A stretch of DNA of 64,000 nt from positions 21,807,001 to 21,871,000 of the forward strand of contig JARKIP010000033.1 in NCBI GenBank assembly GCA_029990175.1. The letters run 5' to 3'. Shown in pieces: positions 1-11,526 of the stretch. A model generated the notes under the pieces. The model was not told where the DNA came from. It worked only from the letters and a program-made list of their open reading frames with translations, and did not search any database. The stretch comes from Petunia secreta. Taxonomy: Eukaryota > Streptophyta > Magnoliopsida > Solanales > Solanaceae. How positions within the stretch are numbered: the stretch's first letter is position 1; the number at the start of each line of letters is the position of its first letter. Position numbers and translations under genes: made by a program.

Positions 1-2238
1 TGAATACCATGTTTAGGCCAGAGGCCCATAACCAAAGTAGGAAAGTGACAATAATTTGGTGAAACAATGAACCTATAACGTTGTAGGATCATACATAATG
101 CTATCTTCACCTCCATCTGGGCAAAATTAAAGCCAACACATTTTCGAAGACCAAAGCCAAATGATAGGAAGGCCATCAATTGGTGCCTTGTTGCTTTAGC
201 CACCCCCTTCAACAAATTTCTCTGGTTTGAAAAGATGAGTATCTTCTCCCCATATTTCATTGTTATGGTGAACTGCTAAGGAGGTAATATATACTTCCAT
301 CCTTGCTGGAAGTCTCAGTTCTCCCAATTTTATATTTTTTTTCACCTTTCTGTGAAGAAAGACTAATGGTGCGGATAAAGTCTTAGAGCCTTATTTAGTA
401 TCATACCCACCTACAAGCAACAATTTTATGGATTAGAGCTTCAGATTAGGAGAGGAAATGGGGTAGACCAATGCCTTCTTGGTCTCAAACTGTATCGCTT
501 TGAATTTAACTCAAACTGTATTATCCATCAAAATCTATTCAAAGAAGGACATGTTCAACTGTGAATATACTCATGATGGGTCAACTTGAATTGCTTCCAT
601 TGATCCATCTAATTGCTTGGGTCTGTTTAGGCTATCTAGCTCAAATTGACTCATAAGAATTATTGCCAAAATTTTAAGTGAAAGAATGATTTTGATTTAG
701 CTGGATTGGTTATATAACACGTTGTTTAGCTGGTTCCATCTATCTTGACCCAAGTAAACTTTGGATGTGTTAAATCATCATTCATAACCAGCTCAAATGT
801 AGGTTAACCGTAGGTGTAACATTCATTTGGATGCACTTAAGAATTATTTTAAGAGAAATTTTGGTCCTTACCGTTTTTAGCCTTGAAATGCTCTCTATAT
901 TTGGATTTCCTTGGCCGAGCATTTCAAGAACTTCCTTTCTTGCTGTGTCTTGCCAATCTGTATTGACCGCTAGGAGAAGAATACTCCAGCTTAACACATT
1001 TCTTACTGTTTCATGTCCAGCAAAATAGAATGTCTTGCCTTCTTCTATGATTTCAACCACTGAGATTCTTTTATTCTTATCAGTGTTGTGGTGACTCTCC
1101 ATAAGTGATCCAAGAAAATCACTTCCAAAGTTATCTGACTGTCATGCCTTAACTTTGTCTTCTCTTTGCTTCATGATTCCCACGAGGGAGTCAACAAAAG
1201 CTTGAAGGATATGGTCTGCTGCTTCTAACTCATGAGATGACTTGGAAAGTTTACTGTAGAGATGCAAGAGAAACAAGCTATTTAATAAAGTGATTAAATG
1301 AAAGCTGAAGTAAATCAAAGATGTTTCTAGTAATGCATACTCGGCGATAGTCTTATAACACATTAAAACTATTTCGTCCAAAATATGGTAAATAGCTTTC
1401 TCAGCTAAGTAATCGCTTCCAAAAATAGATTTTGAGATGATCTCCAAGCTCAAAAGCCTGAATTCCTCAAACACTTCAATCTCTTTGCCTTCAGAAGATT
1501 TCCATGTTCTCAACATTGCTTCCACACTTGCAACCATTGCTGGAACCTTCTCCTGATTCAAAAGGTAATATATGTGAGGTATTATTAGATGGAGTAAATT
1601 ATTTCTTGAATTTTGATAGAATCCTGTTCCCTCCGCCCTGTTTGTATTATTAGTTTGATTTAATAATATATTTTACCTTCAAGTTTTGTCCATGGAAAGC
1701 ATGGATAGCCACTTTCCGAAGCTTTGACCATTTTTTACCTTCTTGAAAAACGATTCCACCCCCAAGGAATTTCTTTAGGACACCTACAAGTTGAACCTTA
1801 TCAAATGAACCTTCTTTGTCGCTAAGAATTTCCTTGATCAAGTTAATATCAGTTACAACCAGTTGTGGTTGAGTATCAATCCAATGAAGAAAATTCTTTC
1901 CTGATACACATAATTAAATAGCATTTGATTAGAATGCAAAAAATTAAAAGGAAAAAATGAGTAATATTACCATATAAATTGATCCATGAGTAGACTTGAG
2001 GGAGCAGTCTAGGGAATATATCATGCGATATCTCCATGGGAGCACTGGTTGATTTAACTTCCATGTCTAGAACACCTTTGGCATAGTTCCAATTAGGAGC
2101 TTTGTAAGGTGGACCTTTGATTCCCTGTGATTTCATCAAAAGTTGTAGGGAAACTGGATACCACAATGATTTGTATAAGAACCTAGCAAGAACCAGTATT
2201 ACGCCAGTTAAAAGAACTAAGATAATTGCTATTATCAT
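1..2238 (-). pseudogene. Cytochrome P450 pseudogene, copy 1 (CYP72 clan, CYP749-like), 3' end outside window
   Basis: P450s are ER-anchored haem-thiolate monooxygenases. Four exons are inferred from GT-AG borders: 1971-2238, 1677-1900, 872-1552 and 1-410 (the last continues past base 1). Exon 1 starts with a hydrophobic anchor and a KGPPY hinge. Exon 3 holds the I-helix motif FAGHET (normally AGxxT). Exon 4 has the FKPEKF segment and the haem loop FGFGLRKCVG (FxxGxRxCxG, Cys ligand present). Damage: a TGA codon at 1142-1144 where copy 2 has GGA; a 2-nt insertion just after LYP in exon 4 and a 1-nt insertion in a C-run near 222-226, so the stretch between is out of frame; and the K-helix ExxR motif reads KALR, losing the near-invariant Glu. 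Copy 2 keeps EALR. The CYP749-like label is from remembered family resemblance; P450 identity is secure. Confidence 0.85.
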
Positions 2239-3955
2239 GGCTTAAGCTAAGTGTCAAAAAGACCTCTATGCCTATATATATATACTTGAAAGAAACCACG
2301 TTCAAAATATGGCCATACCTACGGATAAAGTTGAATATCAATCAAACAAAATACTTTAGTTCGTAGGATCGAACAGTATATATGCAATCGTTGCATCTAC
2401 TATGCTCTATTCAGGTCCACCTTCTAGCATATATACGAACAAATATAACATATAAGGAATTCATCATAAGCAAACTACTTTTGTATTGACTTTCAATCTA
2501 TCGCTATATTTCTCTTTTATTTGAATTTGAAACTATATTTTAGAATATATACACATAAGCAAAGTTATATATCTATAAAGTAAGGTGAAAAATGTAATAC
2601 TAATATTCACCTTCCATCAAAGACAGCACATATACCATTTGGCCCGAGAAGATATATGTAGCTGCCTCAAGCCTATATTGAGAGACAAAATATATATGGA
2701 AGAAACAATTGATCAATATATAGTAAATGATTCTACTTAGTGAAAGCTAAAGCTTTCTTGGTGAGAAAAGGAATATAAGTTGGAAGGATCTCTTGCCCTT
2801 TCGATCTATATATGGGCTGCTTCCTTGAATATAGTTGGAATATATACTATTAACTTTAAATCTTTTTCAAAAATTTGTCTTCTAAAGCTTGTCGTCTGAT
2901 GCACCACCTTGGCTTTCCGTTCATTTGAACTCAATATTTTTGATAGAGAGCATAAATTTTTTATATATATGAAAATTACTAGTATTTTCGATAAACACAA
3001 AATATGAACTTATAATTTTAAAAGTACGATCAGTTTAATGTTAAATCCTTAAAAGTCGAACAGATCAGAGTTTAAAATTTGAATCCAGACTTAGCTAGCT
3101 TTGAGATGCTTTCGTTCTAAACCTTTAGTTGTTGCTCCTTTTTTAAAAGTGTGTACATCACCATTAAGATCCAAATTCTTACTCCCATCAAATAAAGTAG
3201 GAGGAACACAAAGTAAATCTTCTAGCTAGCCAAACCCTCCCTCTCCATTTCTCTCGAAAAAATACTCTTCCTACCTCTCTCTCTATCAAAATAATTTATA
3301 ATACACTTCATTGAGACCATATCCTATACAAAGTGGAATTATTCAAATTCTACCACTTCAGAAAATGAGTTATTATAAAAAATATTCTTTAAAAGTTTTT
3401 TGTCAACCAAACATGAAAAAATTGAAAAATATTTTCCTTTTCTAACAAACACACCCAAAGTTGTGCACTTGGAATAGCTTCAAAGACGAGGTTTTGATTG
3501 TGTTAATAATATTTTTCTTTTTTACTTTTTTTTTTCTTTCTGAGAACTTAGCACTCGGTCTGATATTCAATATTATTTATTGTTGCTTTAATCTTTGGGA
3601 AAATATTAAAAATTATCTAAGCCAAGCTATAAACAATTTTGCAGATCGACATAAGATTTCACGAATATTAATTTCTCTTCAATTAGATATATTAAATGTT
3701 TGTCTATGAATTTCACCTTTTTTTTTTTTTTTTTGGGGCGTCGGGGAGAGGGGAGTGGTTTTGTTTGTGGGTAGGGACCAAGATTTTGGTAAAAAAGAAA
3801 TGTGCAGCTTTTGGTTTTTAAAGTTATGCTTTCAATTTGGTTTGACTATACCTTCTCCATTCTTCAAATTAAAATAAAGCCAACCCCACTCAACATAATA
3901 ATTCCTAATAATAATAATAACAACAATAATAATTGGTAAAGAAAGCAAAGCAAAA
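2239..3955. other. Intergenic stretch upstream of the P450 start, no gene seen
   Basis: AT-rich DNA upstream of the P450 copy 1 ATG, with many TATATA runs (for example near 2270-2285) and a poly-T tract at about 3717-3735. It would contain the ancestral P450 promoter, but I cannot assign a specific TATA box. Short open frames here show no recognisable domain. Confidence 0.5.
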
Positions 3956-4463
3956 GACCTCCTAATAATTTATTTATAGTATTTACAAAGTATTAAGATA
4001 AGTTAAACCAAAGCCTAAACTAAGTTGGAAAAGTTGGGGTCGCTGAACTAAAAGCCACAGGGCAAGCGTCGCATGGCTCATAGCATTGCCACAACAGTGG
4101 TGCTCAAATCTCCAAAAGCTTTCTCTGGGTGTCGCATGGCTCATAGCATCTAGATGTCGCGTGCTATACCCTAAGCGTCGCATGGCTCATGGCTTTCCAA
4201 AGTCTGAAGCTACGATAGATCCACAGCTTGCACCATAGCTTTGCCTTCTAATGCCATATCCCACAATTAGCTAAGTTCATCAATTTCTTGCTCGGTTGTA
4301 TCCATCTTGGCTCCATTTGCACTCGTTTTCATCCAAACCATTTCTAAAATCACAAACACAATAGGTGAGCGCAGCAATAGCAATTATTTCGTGCAATGGG
4401 CGAATAACGTATCAAAATACGAGGAAATATTAAGGTAGAATAGGCAAATATTGCCAAACATCA
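3956..4463 (-). mobile_element. Truncated family-A LTR fragment, inverted
   Basis: Read on the minus strand this begins with the family-A LTR start (TGATGTTTGGCAATATTTGCC, mirrored at 4443-4463). It follows the A LTR through the GCCCATTGCACGAAATAATT segment to the ACTTTGTAAA region, then stops, so only about the first 500 of 1300 bp remain. The stretch at 4050-4200 has imperfect repeats around GCGTCGCATGGCTCAT, the same variable zone that forms a hairpin in the full LTRs. No partner LTR or target duplication was found. Confidence 0.75.
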
Positions 4464-5312
4464 AATTGTCTCTGTAATTTAAAGACCATCTTAAGCGAAT
4501 AAGAAATGTGTGCCCTAATGTATCAACCACTGCTTTAAATATATCAAGCGTCACGAATAAGGCAATATTTGATTCTCCATTACACAAGAAACACCAATAA
4601 GGAGTTTCTAATTAATGTCTATTAATAGCAGAACCTCCATAATCTACAAAGTTCATCAACTTCCACGCATCAAATACATAAACAAAAAGTAGAAAAAGAA
4701 AAGATTTTTTTTTAAAAAAAAACACAAAAAAACAAAAGTGGTGATATAACAATGATGTAATTAAAAAAAAAATTCCCTGCTTCGATGTAAGGATTTAAAA
4801 GAGAAGAGTACCTTTAAAAATTAATCGATCCTCAACTCGGTTATTAATATTTTATCGTTTTTATCATCAACATCCATCTTCAAGATACATAAATAATCAA
4901 TGTACCTGAAACCAAATCAAATATTATCATTTTAGTGCTTTCTAGACATAATTTTTTTTCCAATAAACCAAAAACATGTAATGAGAAAGAAAAGTTACTT
5001 TATCTATATCTAGAAAACGTACTATATTGATCTGGAATCAAACTATTTCATGAAAACATTAGATGACATGTTCTTAGTCAAAATACAATCAAGAATAAGA
5101 AGAATGGTTGCAAATACTTAATTATGTGAAGTTAGAACTAAGTGGTGATAAATCCCTAGATAAATGTATGTAAATCCCCATGAAAAATAAAATCCCCATG
5201 TAATTAGTTACTAGGGGTTTACTTGCGGAACTTTAAGGTGTTACTTGCGAAAATATTATTTGCAGATAATTTCCCTATGTAAATTAATGGATAACTATTT
5301 GGCGGTTAATTG
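4464..5312. repeat. Segmental duplication block, copy 1 (matches 55442-56190 plus 62708-62804)
   Basis: Near-identical sequence, including non-repetitive AT-rich DNA, recurs at 55442-56190, then after an intervening element resumes at 62708 and runs into element B2. Example: both copies share AAGCGAATAAGAAATGTGTG followed by the same ATATCAAGCGTCACGAATA segment. Because the similarity crosses into the LTR of the gypsy element that follows, the duplication happened after that element inserted. No coding content is recognised. Confidence 0.85.
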
Positions 5313-5313
5313 T

Positions 5314-5881
5314 TGTATTGAATAAAAATCACCAAGGTCTCGAGCAAGACGTCGAAGTGTAACACGAAGACTGCACCACGAGGCAAACTCCCAAGGAGAG
5401 ATTGCATTGTTCCTCGCCCCGGAAGATTGCCTCAGGAAACGAGGGGGAGTGAGCTCGAAGCACTGAGCTCAGAAGAAAACCATATAACCTCGAGCGGATG
5501 TCACACTTCGGGAGACGAGGGCCAACCTCTGTAACCGTCGACCATTGCTCTAGCATTTAAGAGAAAGATCGTGGGTCAATCAAGGTTAAACACGGAGTAA
5601 TGGCCATAAAGGTACAATTATAATATTTACAACATCATTTTTTCTCCTGATTATAAATAGGATTCCTTTGTAAATAACAGGACACGATGAACACAATATT
5701 CAACTTTACTTTTTACTTGTTGTCTCGTTTATCTTTTAAAATATTTCTTGCCTCATTGTTTTCTAAAACTTTTCACTCACTTCGAATTCAACTTAGCTCA
5801 AACATTACTTCGATACAAGAAAATTACCAGATAAACCCAATACAAAATCGATTTGTTGTCCTATCCTGATTTAGGCCAACA
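5314..5881 (+). repeat. 5' LTR of B1
   Basis: Begins TGTATTGAATAAAAATCACC and ends GGCCAACA; about 568 bp. It matches the split right LTR (11138-11526 and 24759-24942) and the B2 LTR at 62806-63371. It contains a TATAAATA box at 5652-5659. Confidence 0.88.
5652..5659 (+). promoter_or_regulatory. TATA box in B1 LTR
   Basis: TATAAATA about 340 bp into the LTR, preceded by CTCCTGAT. The B2 LTR keeps it at the same position (about 63140-63147). Assigned by sequence and position only. Confidence 0.55.
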
Positions 5882-5886
5882 TAAAT

Positions 5887-5904
5887 TGGCGCCATTCATG
5901 GGGA
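5887..5904 (+). promoter_or_regulatory. Primer binding site of B1
   Basis: TGGCGCCATTCATGGGGA starts 5 nt after the LTR end. The B2 copy reads TGGCGCCGTCTGTGGGGA, so the B1 site has mutated. I do not assign the tRNA with certainty. Confidence 0.65.
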
Positions 5905-5960
5905 GCTGATAATAATGTTTGTTTCGAAGTCCATAGTTTCGATCTTCCACTAAAAATAAA

Positions 5961-7467
5961 ATGTCGGACACTATCAATGACAACATGACCATTCAAGTAC
6001 CAGACCAGACAGTGGGTACCACCGAGACCAATGGTGGAATCCCACTACACCCAACTGGTTCGACACCACCCGTTAGTCCTATCCCAACGAACACCTCAGC
6101 TCTATTAGTTGGGTTGATGCCTCCAAGCGGGTCTACTCCCCCGATCGGTCCAATACCTCCCGTTGGAGCGTTAGCCGCCGAACCAACATCCTCAAATTCT
6201 GGCGACCCCTTCTAACAGTTCATGGTAAACTCAATACAACAAATGTGAGAGCAGGCCGTCGCTCAAGCAGCCGCAGAAGCCCAATTTAATGAGCAATTTC
6301 AGAGTTCTTTGAAAGTCCTCGCTGGGAACGGGAGAGTTCACTCTGCCCTCGGCGGTGTTCCCTACATGATTTTTAATTGAGGAAACAACACCACTACTCC
6401 TGTTGGAATAAATACAGGAGGAATCCCGAATAGGATCTCATCTGGGGTCTCAAGGACTGTAGCTCCCACAGCGTCTCAAACGAGCGTCGTGTTTGAATTC
6501 GAAAAGTGGAAGAAGGAGTTCGAGGCCAGCATGGAGAAACGACTTGAGAACGTGCCAGAAGTCTGCAAATCTCAACGGGCACTGGACATTGAAAAATATC
6601 GCCAATTACCCTTCAAGCCTGAAGCTGCTCCAGCGCCTGTCCCAAAACATTTCAAATTACAAATTCTGAAGAAGTATGAAGGGACAACGGACCTAACCCC
6701 GATTGAAAAAGAATCCATGTTCTTGAAAAAATTCGCCGACACCCTGGAAAAAGGGGCGTTGCGTTGGTACATGCTCCTCCATTCTGAGTCCATTTCCAGC
6801 TTCGATGAATTGGCGGACATGTTCATTAAAGCTCACACTAGAGCTCAAAAGTTCCTTAAAAGAAAGGAAGACATCTTTGACATAAAACAAGGATACCTCG
6901 AGCCCATCAAGAACTTCCTCGAGTGCTTTCAAGCCAATAGGATGGACCTACCAAAAATGGACGACAGCCTGGCAGTCATGGCTTTTGAAAAGAAACTTAA
7001 TGTGAGCAATTCAGAGGCTGCGGCTGAGTTGAAAAAAAGAGCTCCAGTAGTGGCAAGTTCGAACCTGGGACGAATTGTATGACCGAGCCACATCAAAGAT
7101 CAGTCTCAAGGAAGCGGAGTGGAGAAGAACAGGATGAGGTCATTCCTACTGAGGTCGATCCGAGTCCTCTCGACGCGTCGACGCGCCACGAGGGAAATCA
7201 AAAGGATGATATGAGCCGTACAGCAGAACTCAAAGGCAGTACATAAGTCAACGCCTCGGGGGACATCAGCACGTGAGCCAAAGACTCGGAGGGAAAGCTA
7301 GATCATCCTCCAACCAAAAATCCTCGGGCCCATCTTTAGTACCCAAGGAGAATGATCTGCCTCAAATTTCTGAGTACAATTTCAATATATCTACTTCCGA
7401 GCTGATGAACGCGATCAAGGGAATGACTGACCCAGGAGTAAGGCAACCCAAACTCCCAAAGACATGA
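5961..7467 (+). pseudogene. gag: B1 gag, broken
   Basis: Gag forms the retroelement capsid. The frame opens with MSDTINDN at 5961 and runs through a Pro/Thr/Ser-rich N-terminus. It meets a TAA at 6213-6215 where the B2 copy has CAA (Gln). A second stop (TGA, CGA in B2) follows near 6246, and an indel lies near 6375. A clear retrotransposon-gag core resumes at 6489-7082, with YEGTTD, then GALRWY, FDELADMFIKAH and DIFDIKQG segments. After 7082 several stops break the frame before a last open piece at 7273-7467. The core lacks part of the usual spacer between YEGTTD and GALRWY. Confidence 0.8.
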
Positions 7468-8183
7468 GAATGCCCCCGAGCAAGAGGGACCAAATTCAAC
7501 ACTGTGAATTTCACATGGACTACGGGCACACAACCGAAGATTGTAAAGCATTGCGTCTTGAGGTGGCACATTTGCTCAAGAAGGGGGTGCTAGCAGAGTA
7601 CCTAACTGACGAAGGAAAGCACAATTACTCGAAGAACAGAAGGGAAGAGAAACCACCTCGAACGCAGTCACCAAAGCGGGTAGTGAATGTCATCATTGGG
7701 GGCTCGGAGATGAATGGAGTGAGCTTTGATGCGGCAAAGAAAATGGTGAAATCGTCTATTACAGCAGAGAAAAGAGCAAGAGCCGGTGAGTCGAGCAAGG
7801 AGATAGTATTTAGCAAAGAAGATTGCGATGGGATGATGTTCTCCCATCACGATGCACTAGTGATCACGCTCAGGATCAATGACTGTGATGTCAAACGAGC
7901 TCTAGTTGATCCAGGTAGCTCGGTTGACATCATCAACTACGGCCCGATAAAAAAGATGTGGGTAAAGGACCTAGCCGTCCTAAAGGCGACCATACTGACA
8001 GGGTTCAACAACTCCACCGAGAAGACTTTGGGAGAAATAACCCTCACAACTACTGCAGAGGGAGTGAACAAGCAAACTGCTTTCCAAGTTATGGCCGAGG
8101 ACATGGCCTACAACGTCATTCTTAGAAGACCTTTGATACACGAAATGGAGGTTGTGCCATCCGCTTTGCATCAAGTGATCTAG
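7464..8183 (+). pseudogene. B1 zinc-knuckle and aspartic protease segment
   Basis: About 239 residues. Near residue 14 there is a His/Cys motif, CEFHMDYGHTTEDC, as commonly sits between gag and protease in Tat-type elements. Around residues 145-155 lies the protease site ALVDPGSSVDII; the family form is D-x-G-S-S. The segment ends at a TAG (8181-8183) in place of the Met/Lys expected before FPTPWG, and recognisable post-protease sequence continues to about 8396. RT should follow but does not. The start at 7464 overlaps the previous open piece by 4 nt in another frame, indicating a frameshift. Confidence 0.75.
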
Positions 8184-8710
8184 TTCCCAACTCCATGGGG
8201 AGTTAGAGCCATCAAAGGAGAACAGCGAATAGCACGAGAGTGTTATTCAATCACAATGAAGAGTACAATCGCCTTGATTGGGCCAAGAAAGTAGCAGCGA
8301 GCGAAGACTCAATAACCAGGGACTTCGCCAGGCAAAGCCCTCGGAGCCAGAGCAATTACCTCGCCGAAGGATCGCCCTTGGGACTTGCTCAAATAAATTC
8401 ATTCTAGTTTCTTTCATCTAAGTCCTGTTATAACCAGGCATCCACTAAAATAAAGGCATGCAGATTCGATCAATGGAATAAACTTCGATTCATCATCTTT
8501 TTATTCTCATTTGAACATGCATAGCTAGTAATAAGTTAAGCCTATAGCTCGAGGGCGAGACGTCGTCCTAAGCTAGCTCGAAACAATGAAAAAGTCTTGC
8601 AAGCAAATTCATAAAAGGAATTTCCATTAATAAAAAGGCTCGAAGGCCCCAAATATTTACAAAGTAAACGGCACAAAGGCCTTAACAAAAAAAGAAACAA
8701 AAGCACTACT
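8184..8710. other. Remnant tail of protease frame and noncoding spacer
   Basis: 8184-8396 continues the protease-type frame (FPTPWGVRAIKG, then RECYSITMK) and ends at TAG. From there to the end of the antisense ORF nothing is recognised. This is where RT, RNase H and integrase are missing. Confidence 0.6.
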
Positions 8711-10769
8711 CTAAGCCTCCACCTCAGAGTCATCATCTCCCTCGTCTGAACTCTCGCTGCTCGAAGGGAAATTCTCCATCATCTTCTGGGCCACGACAGT
8801 ATCGCTCTCAGCCTTGACGATCTCGGCATTAAGGTCAACCCCGCCGTGACACTCCTTCAGAGTCTTTAGCCTCGTTTGAATAACGACCCAATTTTTATCA
8901 ACTTTGGCCCGAGTCCTCCTCATTCTCTGTCTTGAGGAAAAAGAGTCAGCCTTGCTCCTCAGGAACTTGACCTTGCTTTTGAGCTGACTCTTTTCCTTGG
9001 CCAACTGCTCTTTCTCCGCGTCCATCTCATTCATCTTAAGCATCTTCTGATTTAGGTCGTCATGAAATTTCTTGTCCCTCTCGCTAATGGCTGACTGAGC
9101 CTCGTTCCTTACTCTCTTCAGCTCAGCATCACAAAGTTCCTTCAAACGGGCCATCTTCTCCCCAATATTAGATTTAGCCTCGAGGGCTTTAGTCATCTCG
9201 AGGTCAGATTTGTTGGCAGCATTTTTAGCTTGCTCCAACTCGAGCCTTGCATTCGTTAACTCCTTCCCAAGGCCACTCATTTGAGCCTCGAGACTCGCTC
9301 GCTCTCGCCTCCATTCAGCGCTTAACTGCCGAAGCTTTTCGTCTCGGTTGCACTCCATCTCGGCTACCCTGATAGAGTTGATGTAACACTGCAAAAAGGA
9401 ATTTTAAAAAATCAGAGAATGAAGCAAAATTCCGAATTGGAAAGGGAAAATTAGAGAAAGCATACATGAATGGCATGCTGAGCAGCATCAACCATCAAAT
9501 CAGAGAAAGGAGACTCCTCGGGAGCCATCTTTTTCCTCTCTTTATCTTTTTCCTTTCCACCTTTTCCCTTCGAAAGGCTTCCAATCAAATCTTCGAGGGA
9601 ATTGAAAGCATCCCCAACCTCGGGAACCTCATCTTTCTTGTCCTTCATCTCCTTCTTTTATTTCTTCTCCTTCGGCGCAGTGATCGCCCTCTTGGAGAGC
9701 CTACAACAGAGAAAAGATAGTGAGGCATCGAAGCATAAGGCCTTAGAAAACTAGACCAGACTCATTGGTTTTCACCCAAAGTAGCCAAAACCATCCACGA
9801 CCTCTCTGGCCTAGGTTTGGCATCAATAATGGCCTGAACCCATTGAACCAAGTTCTTGGGGAGAACAACCGGGACTGCCTCAGCTAAAGGAATAAGAACA
9901 AGAAGTCAGAAAAGAGAAAAGGTAAAACAAAAATAAGCGAAGGAGGAAACACTTACGGGCTCGATTCCACCACTCGAGGAAATTTGGCTTCAAGGAGAGA
10001 AGATCGATGGGTGAGGGCGAAGCACTCGTTCCACCCACGGTCAATTGAGATCCTCGATTTTCGTAATCAGCGAGTACGAGCCCCGTTTGTTAAGCTGAAC
10101 GACTCCATCCTTATGAAGGGTGGGGGAAAATAAATACAAGAGATGATCAAGGGTGAAAGGTGCCCCCGCTAATTTACTCAAAAATTCGAGGCACTGAATG
10201 TGCCTCCATACCCCAGGTCCAATCTAGGCTAGACACACTTGGAAGGTTCGGCAAAAATTATCCAACACTTCGGGGATAGGGAGACAGAAACCGATCGTGA
10301 AAGGATAAGTGAAAACGAAGGAACGCCCCTCGACTCGATCATATACTCGCTTCTCGGGGGCGGGGATACCAACCCTCACCTCGAGGCCCCAGTTGCAATC
10401 AGAGCGAACCAGATGAATATTTTCCTGAGTTATCAAGCTCGGCGTATCGCCCACAGGAATGTTCCTTCTCCTCCTAGCCTCCGATTCAGTTTGCAGCTAC
10501 ATAACAAAATCCTTTAAAAGATCAATTTTTGATGGAATGACGTGGTGGGGCTTGAGTTCCAAGTTGTCATAAAGGACTTCATCGTCGCCCACATCCTTCG
10601 TGGCGACCTCCTCCTCCTCCACCGTAACTACTCTGGCGGTCCCAGCCTTAGCTGAGCGATGTTCTTGATCCACACTGCTGGGACAAGTAAGATCCTCCAT
10701 GTTGAAGTCAGGAGGAACCACAATGTCCAATGGTTCAGGAACATTAACTAGTTCCCCACCAACAATCAT
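8711..10769 (-). pseudogene. B1 antisense ORF (Tat-type aORF), interrupted
   Basis: Transcribed towards gag. It starts at 10769 with MIVGGELVNVPEP and an acidic stretch to 10500. It continues in the same frame through a TAG at 10497-10499 into a segment with FVFTYPFTIGFCLPIP (10300-10340). After another stop at 10224-10226 comes GVWRHIQCLEFL and TLDHLLYLF. Such segments resemble the gag-like or plant-mobile-domain-like proteins of antisense ORFs in Tat/Grande-type elements (recalled family knowledge). The 3' part holds a Lys/Glu-rich piece (9451-9648) and a 227-residue heptad-rich coiled coil (8711-9394) ending in a Ser/Glu/Asp-rich acidic tail. In-frame stops could partly be introns; without transcripts I treat it as broken. 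Confidence 0.65.
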
Positions 10770-11116
10770 GGCGTCGACGAGGAAAAGTGGAGAACGTGAT
10801 GAATTTTTTTGAGATATCTTTCTTTCGAAGATCTTTTGGGAGAAAATGCAAGAGTTTTACTGTTGAAGGCGAGAAAAAGTAAGAAGAAGAAGAAGAAGAA
10901 GAAGGCAATGTTCGACTATATATAGGTTAAAAAGCGCCATGATTACAGCCACATGGGGAAGACAAAACAGGAAAATGCGCCCAATCAGCGATCGCCACGC
11001 ATGATTGATGGGAATTTGAAGTGACAACCGCCGTTTTCAAAATTTGCGGCGCAAAAACAGCCACGTCAATGTCCCGCCTAAAGTTCACTCCACTCCTCGA
11101 CATATTTGGTAACCTC

Positions 11117-11137
11117 TCAAGGAGTTGGGGGACTATC
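11117..11137 (+). promoter_or_regulatory. Polypurine tract of B1
   Basis: CAAGGAGTTGGGGGACTATC lies directly before the right LTR start TGTATTGG at 11138. It is the expected plus-strand primer site. Confidence 0.6.
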
Positions 11138-11526
11138 TGTATTGGATAAAAATCACCAAGGTCTCGAGCAAGACCTCGAAGTGAAACACGAAGACTGCAC
11201 CACGAGGTAAACTCTCGAGGAGAGATTGCATGGTTCCTCGCCCCGGAAGATTGCCTCAGGAAATGAGGGGGAGTGAGCTCGAAGCACTGAGCTCGAAAAA
11301 AAAACCTTGTAAACTCGAGCGGATGTCACACCTCGGGAGACGAGGGCAAACCTCTATAACCGTCGACCGTTGCTCTAGCATTTAAGAGAAAGATCGTGGG
11401 TCAATCAAGATTAAATACGGAGTAATGGCCATAAAGGCACAATTATGATATTTACAACGTCATCTTTTCTCCTGATTATTAAATAGGATTCATTTGTAAA
11501 TAACATGACATGATGAACACAATATT
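11138..11526 (+). repeat. 3' LTR of B1, first part
   Basis: Matches 5314 onward of the left LTR up to ACACAATATT, where element A interrupts it. The remaining part is at 24759-24942. Confidence 0.85.

Noticed and set aside
9466..9720. Plus-strand frame opposite the antisense ORF
   Set aside because: Low-complexity Phe/Leu-rich complement of the Lys/Glu-rich antisense reading.
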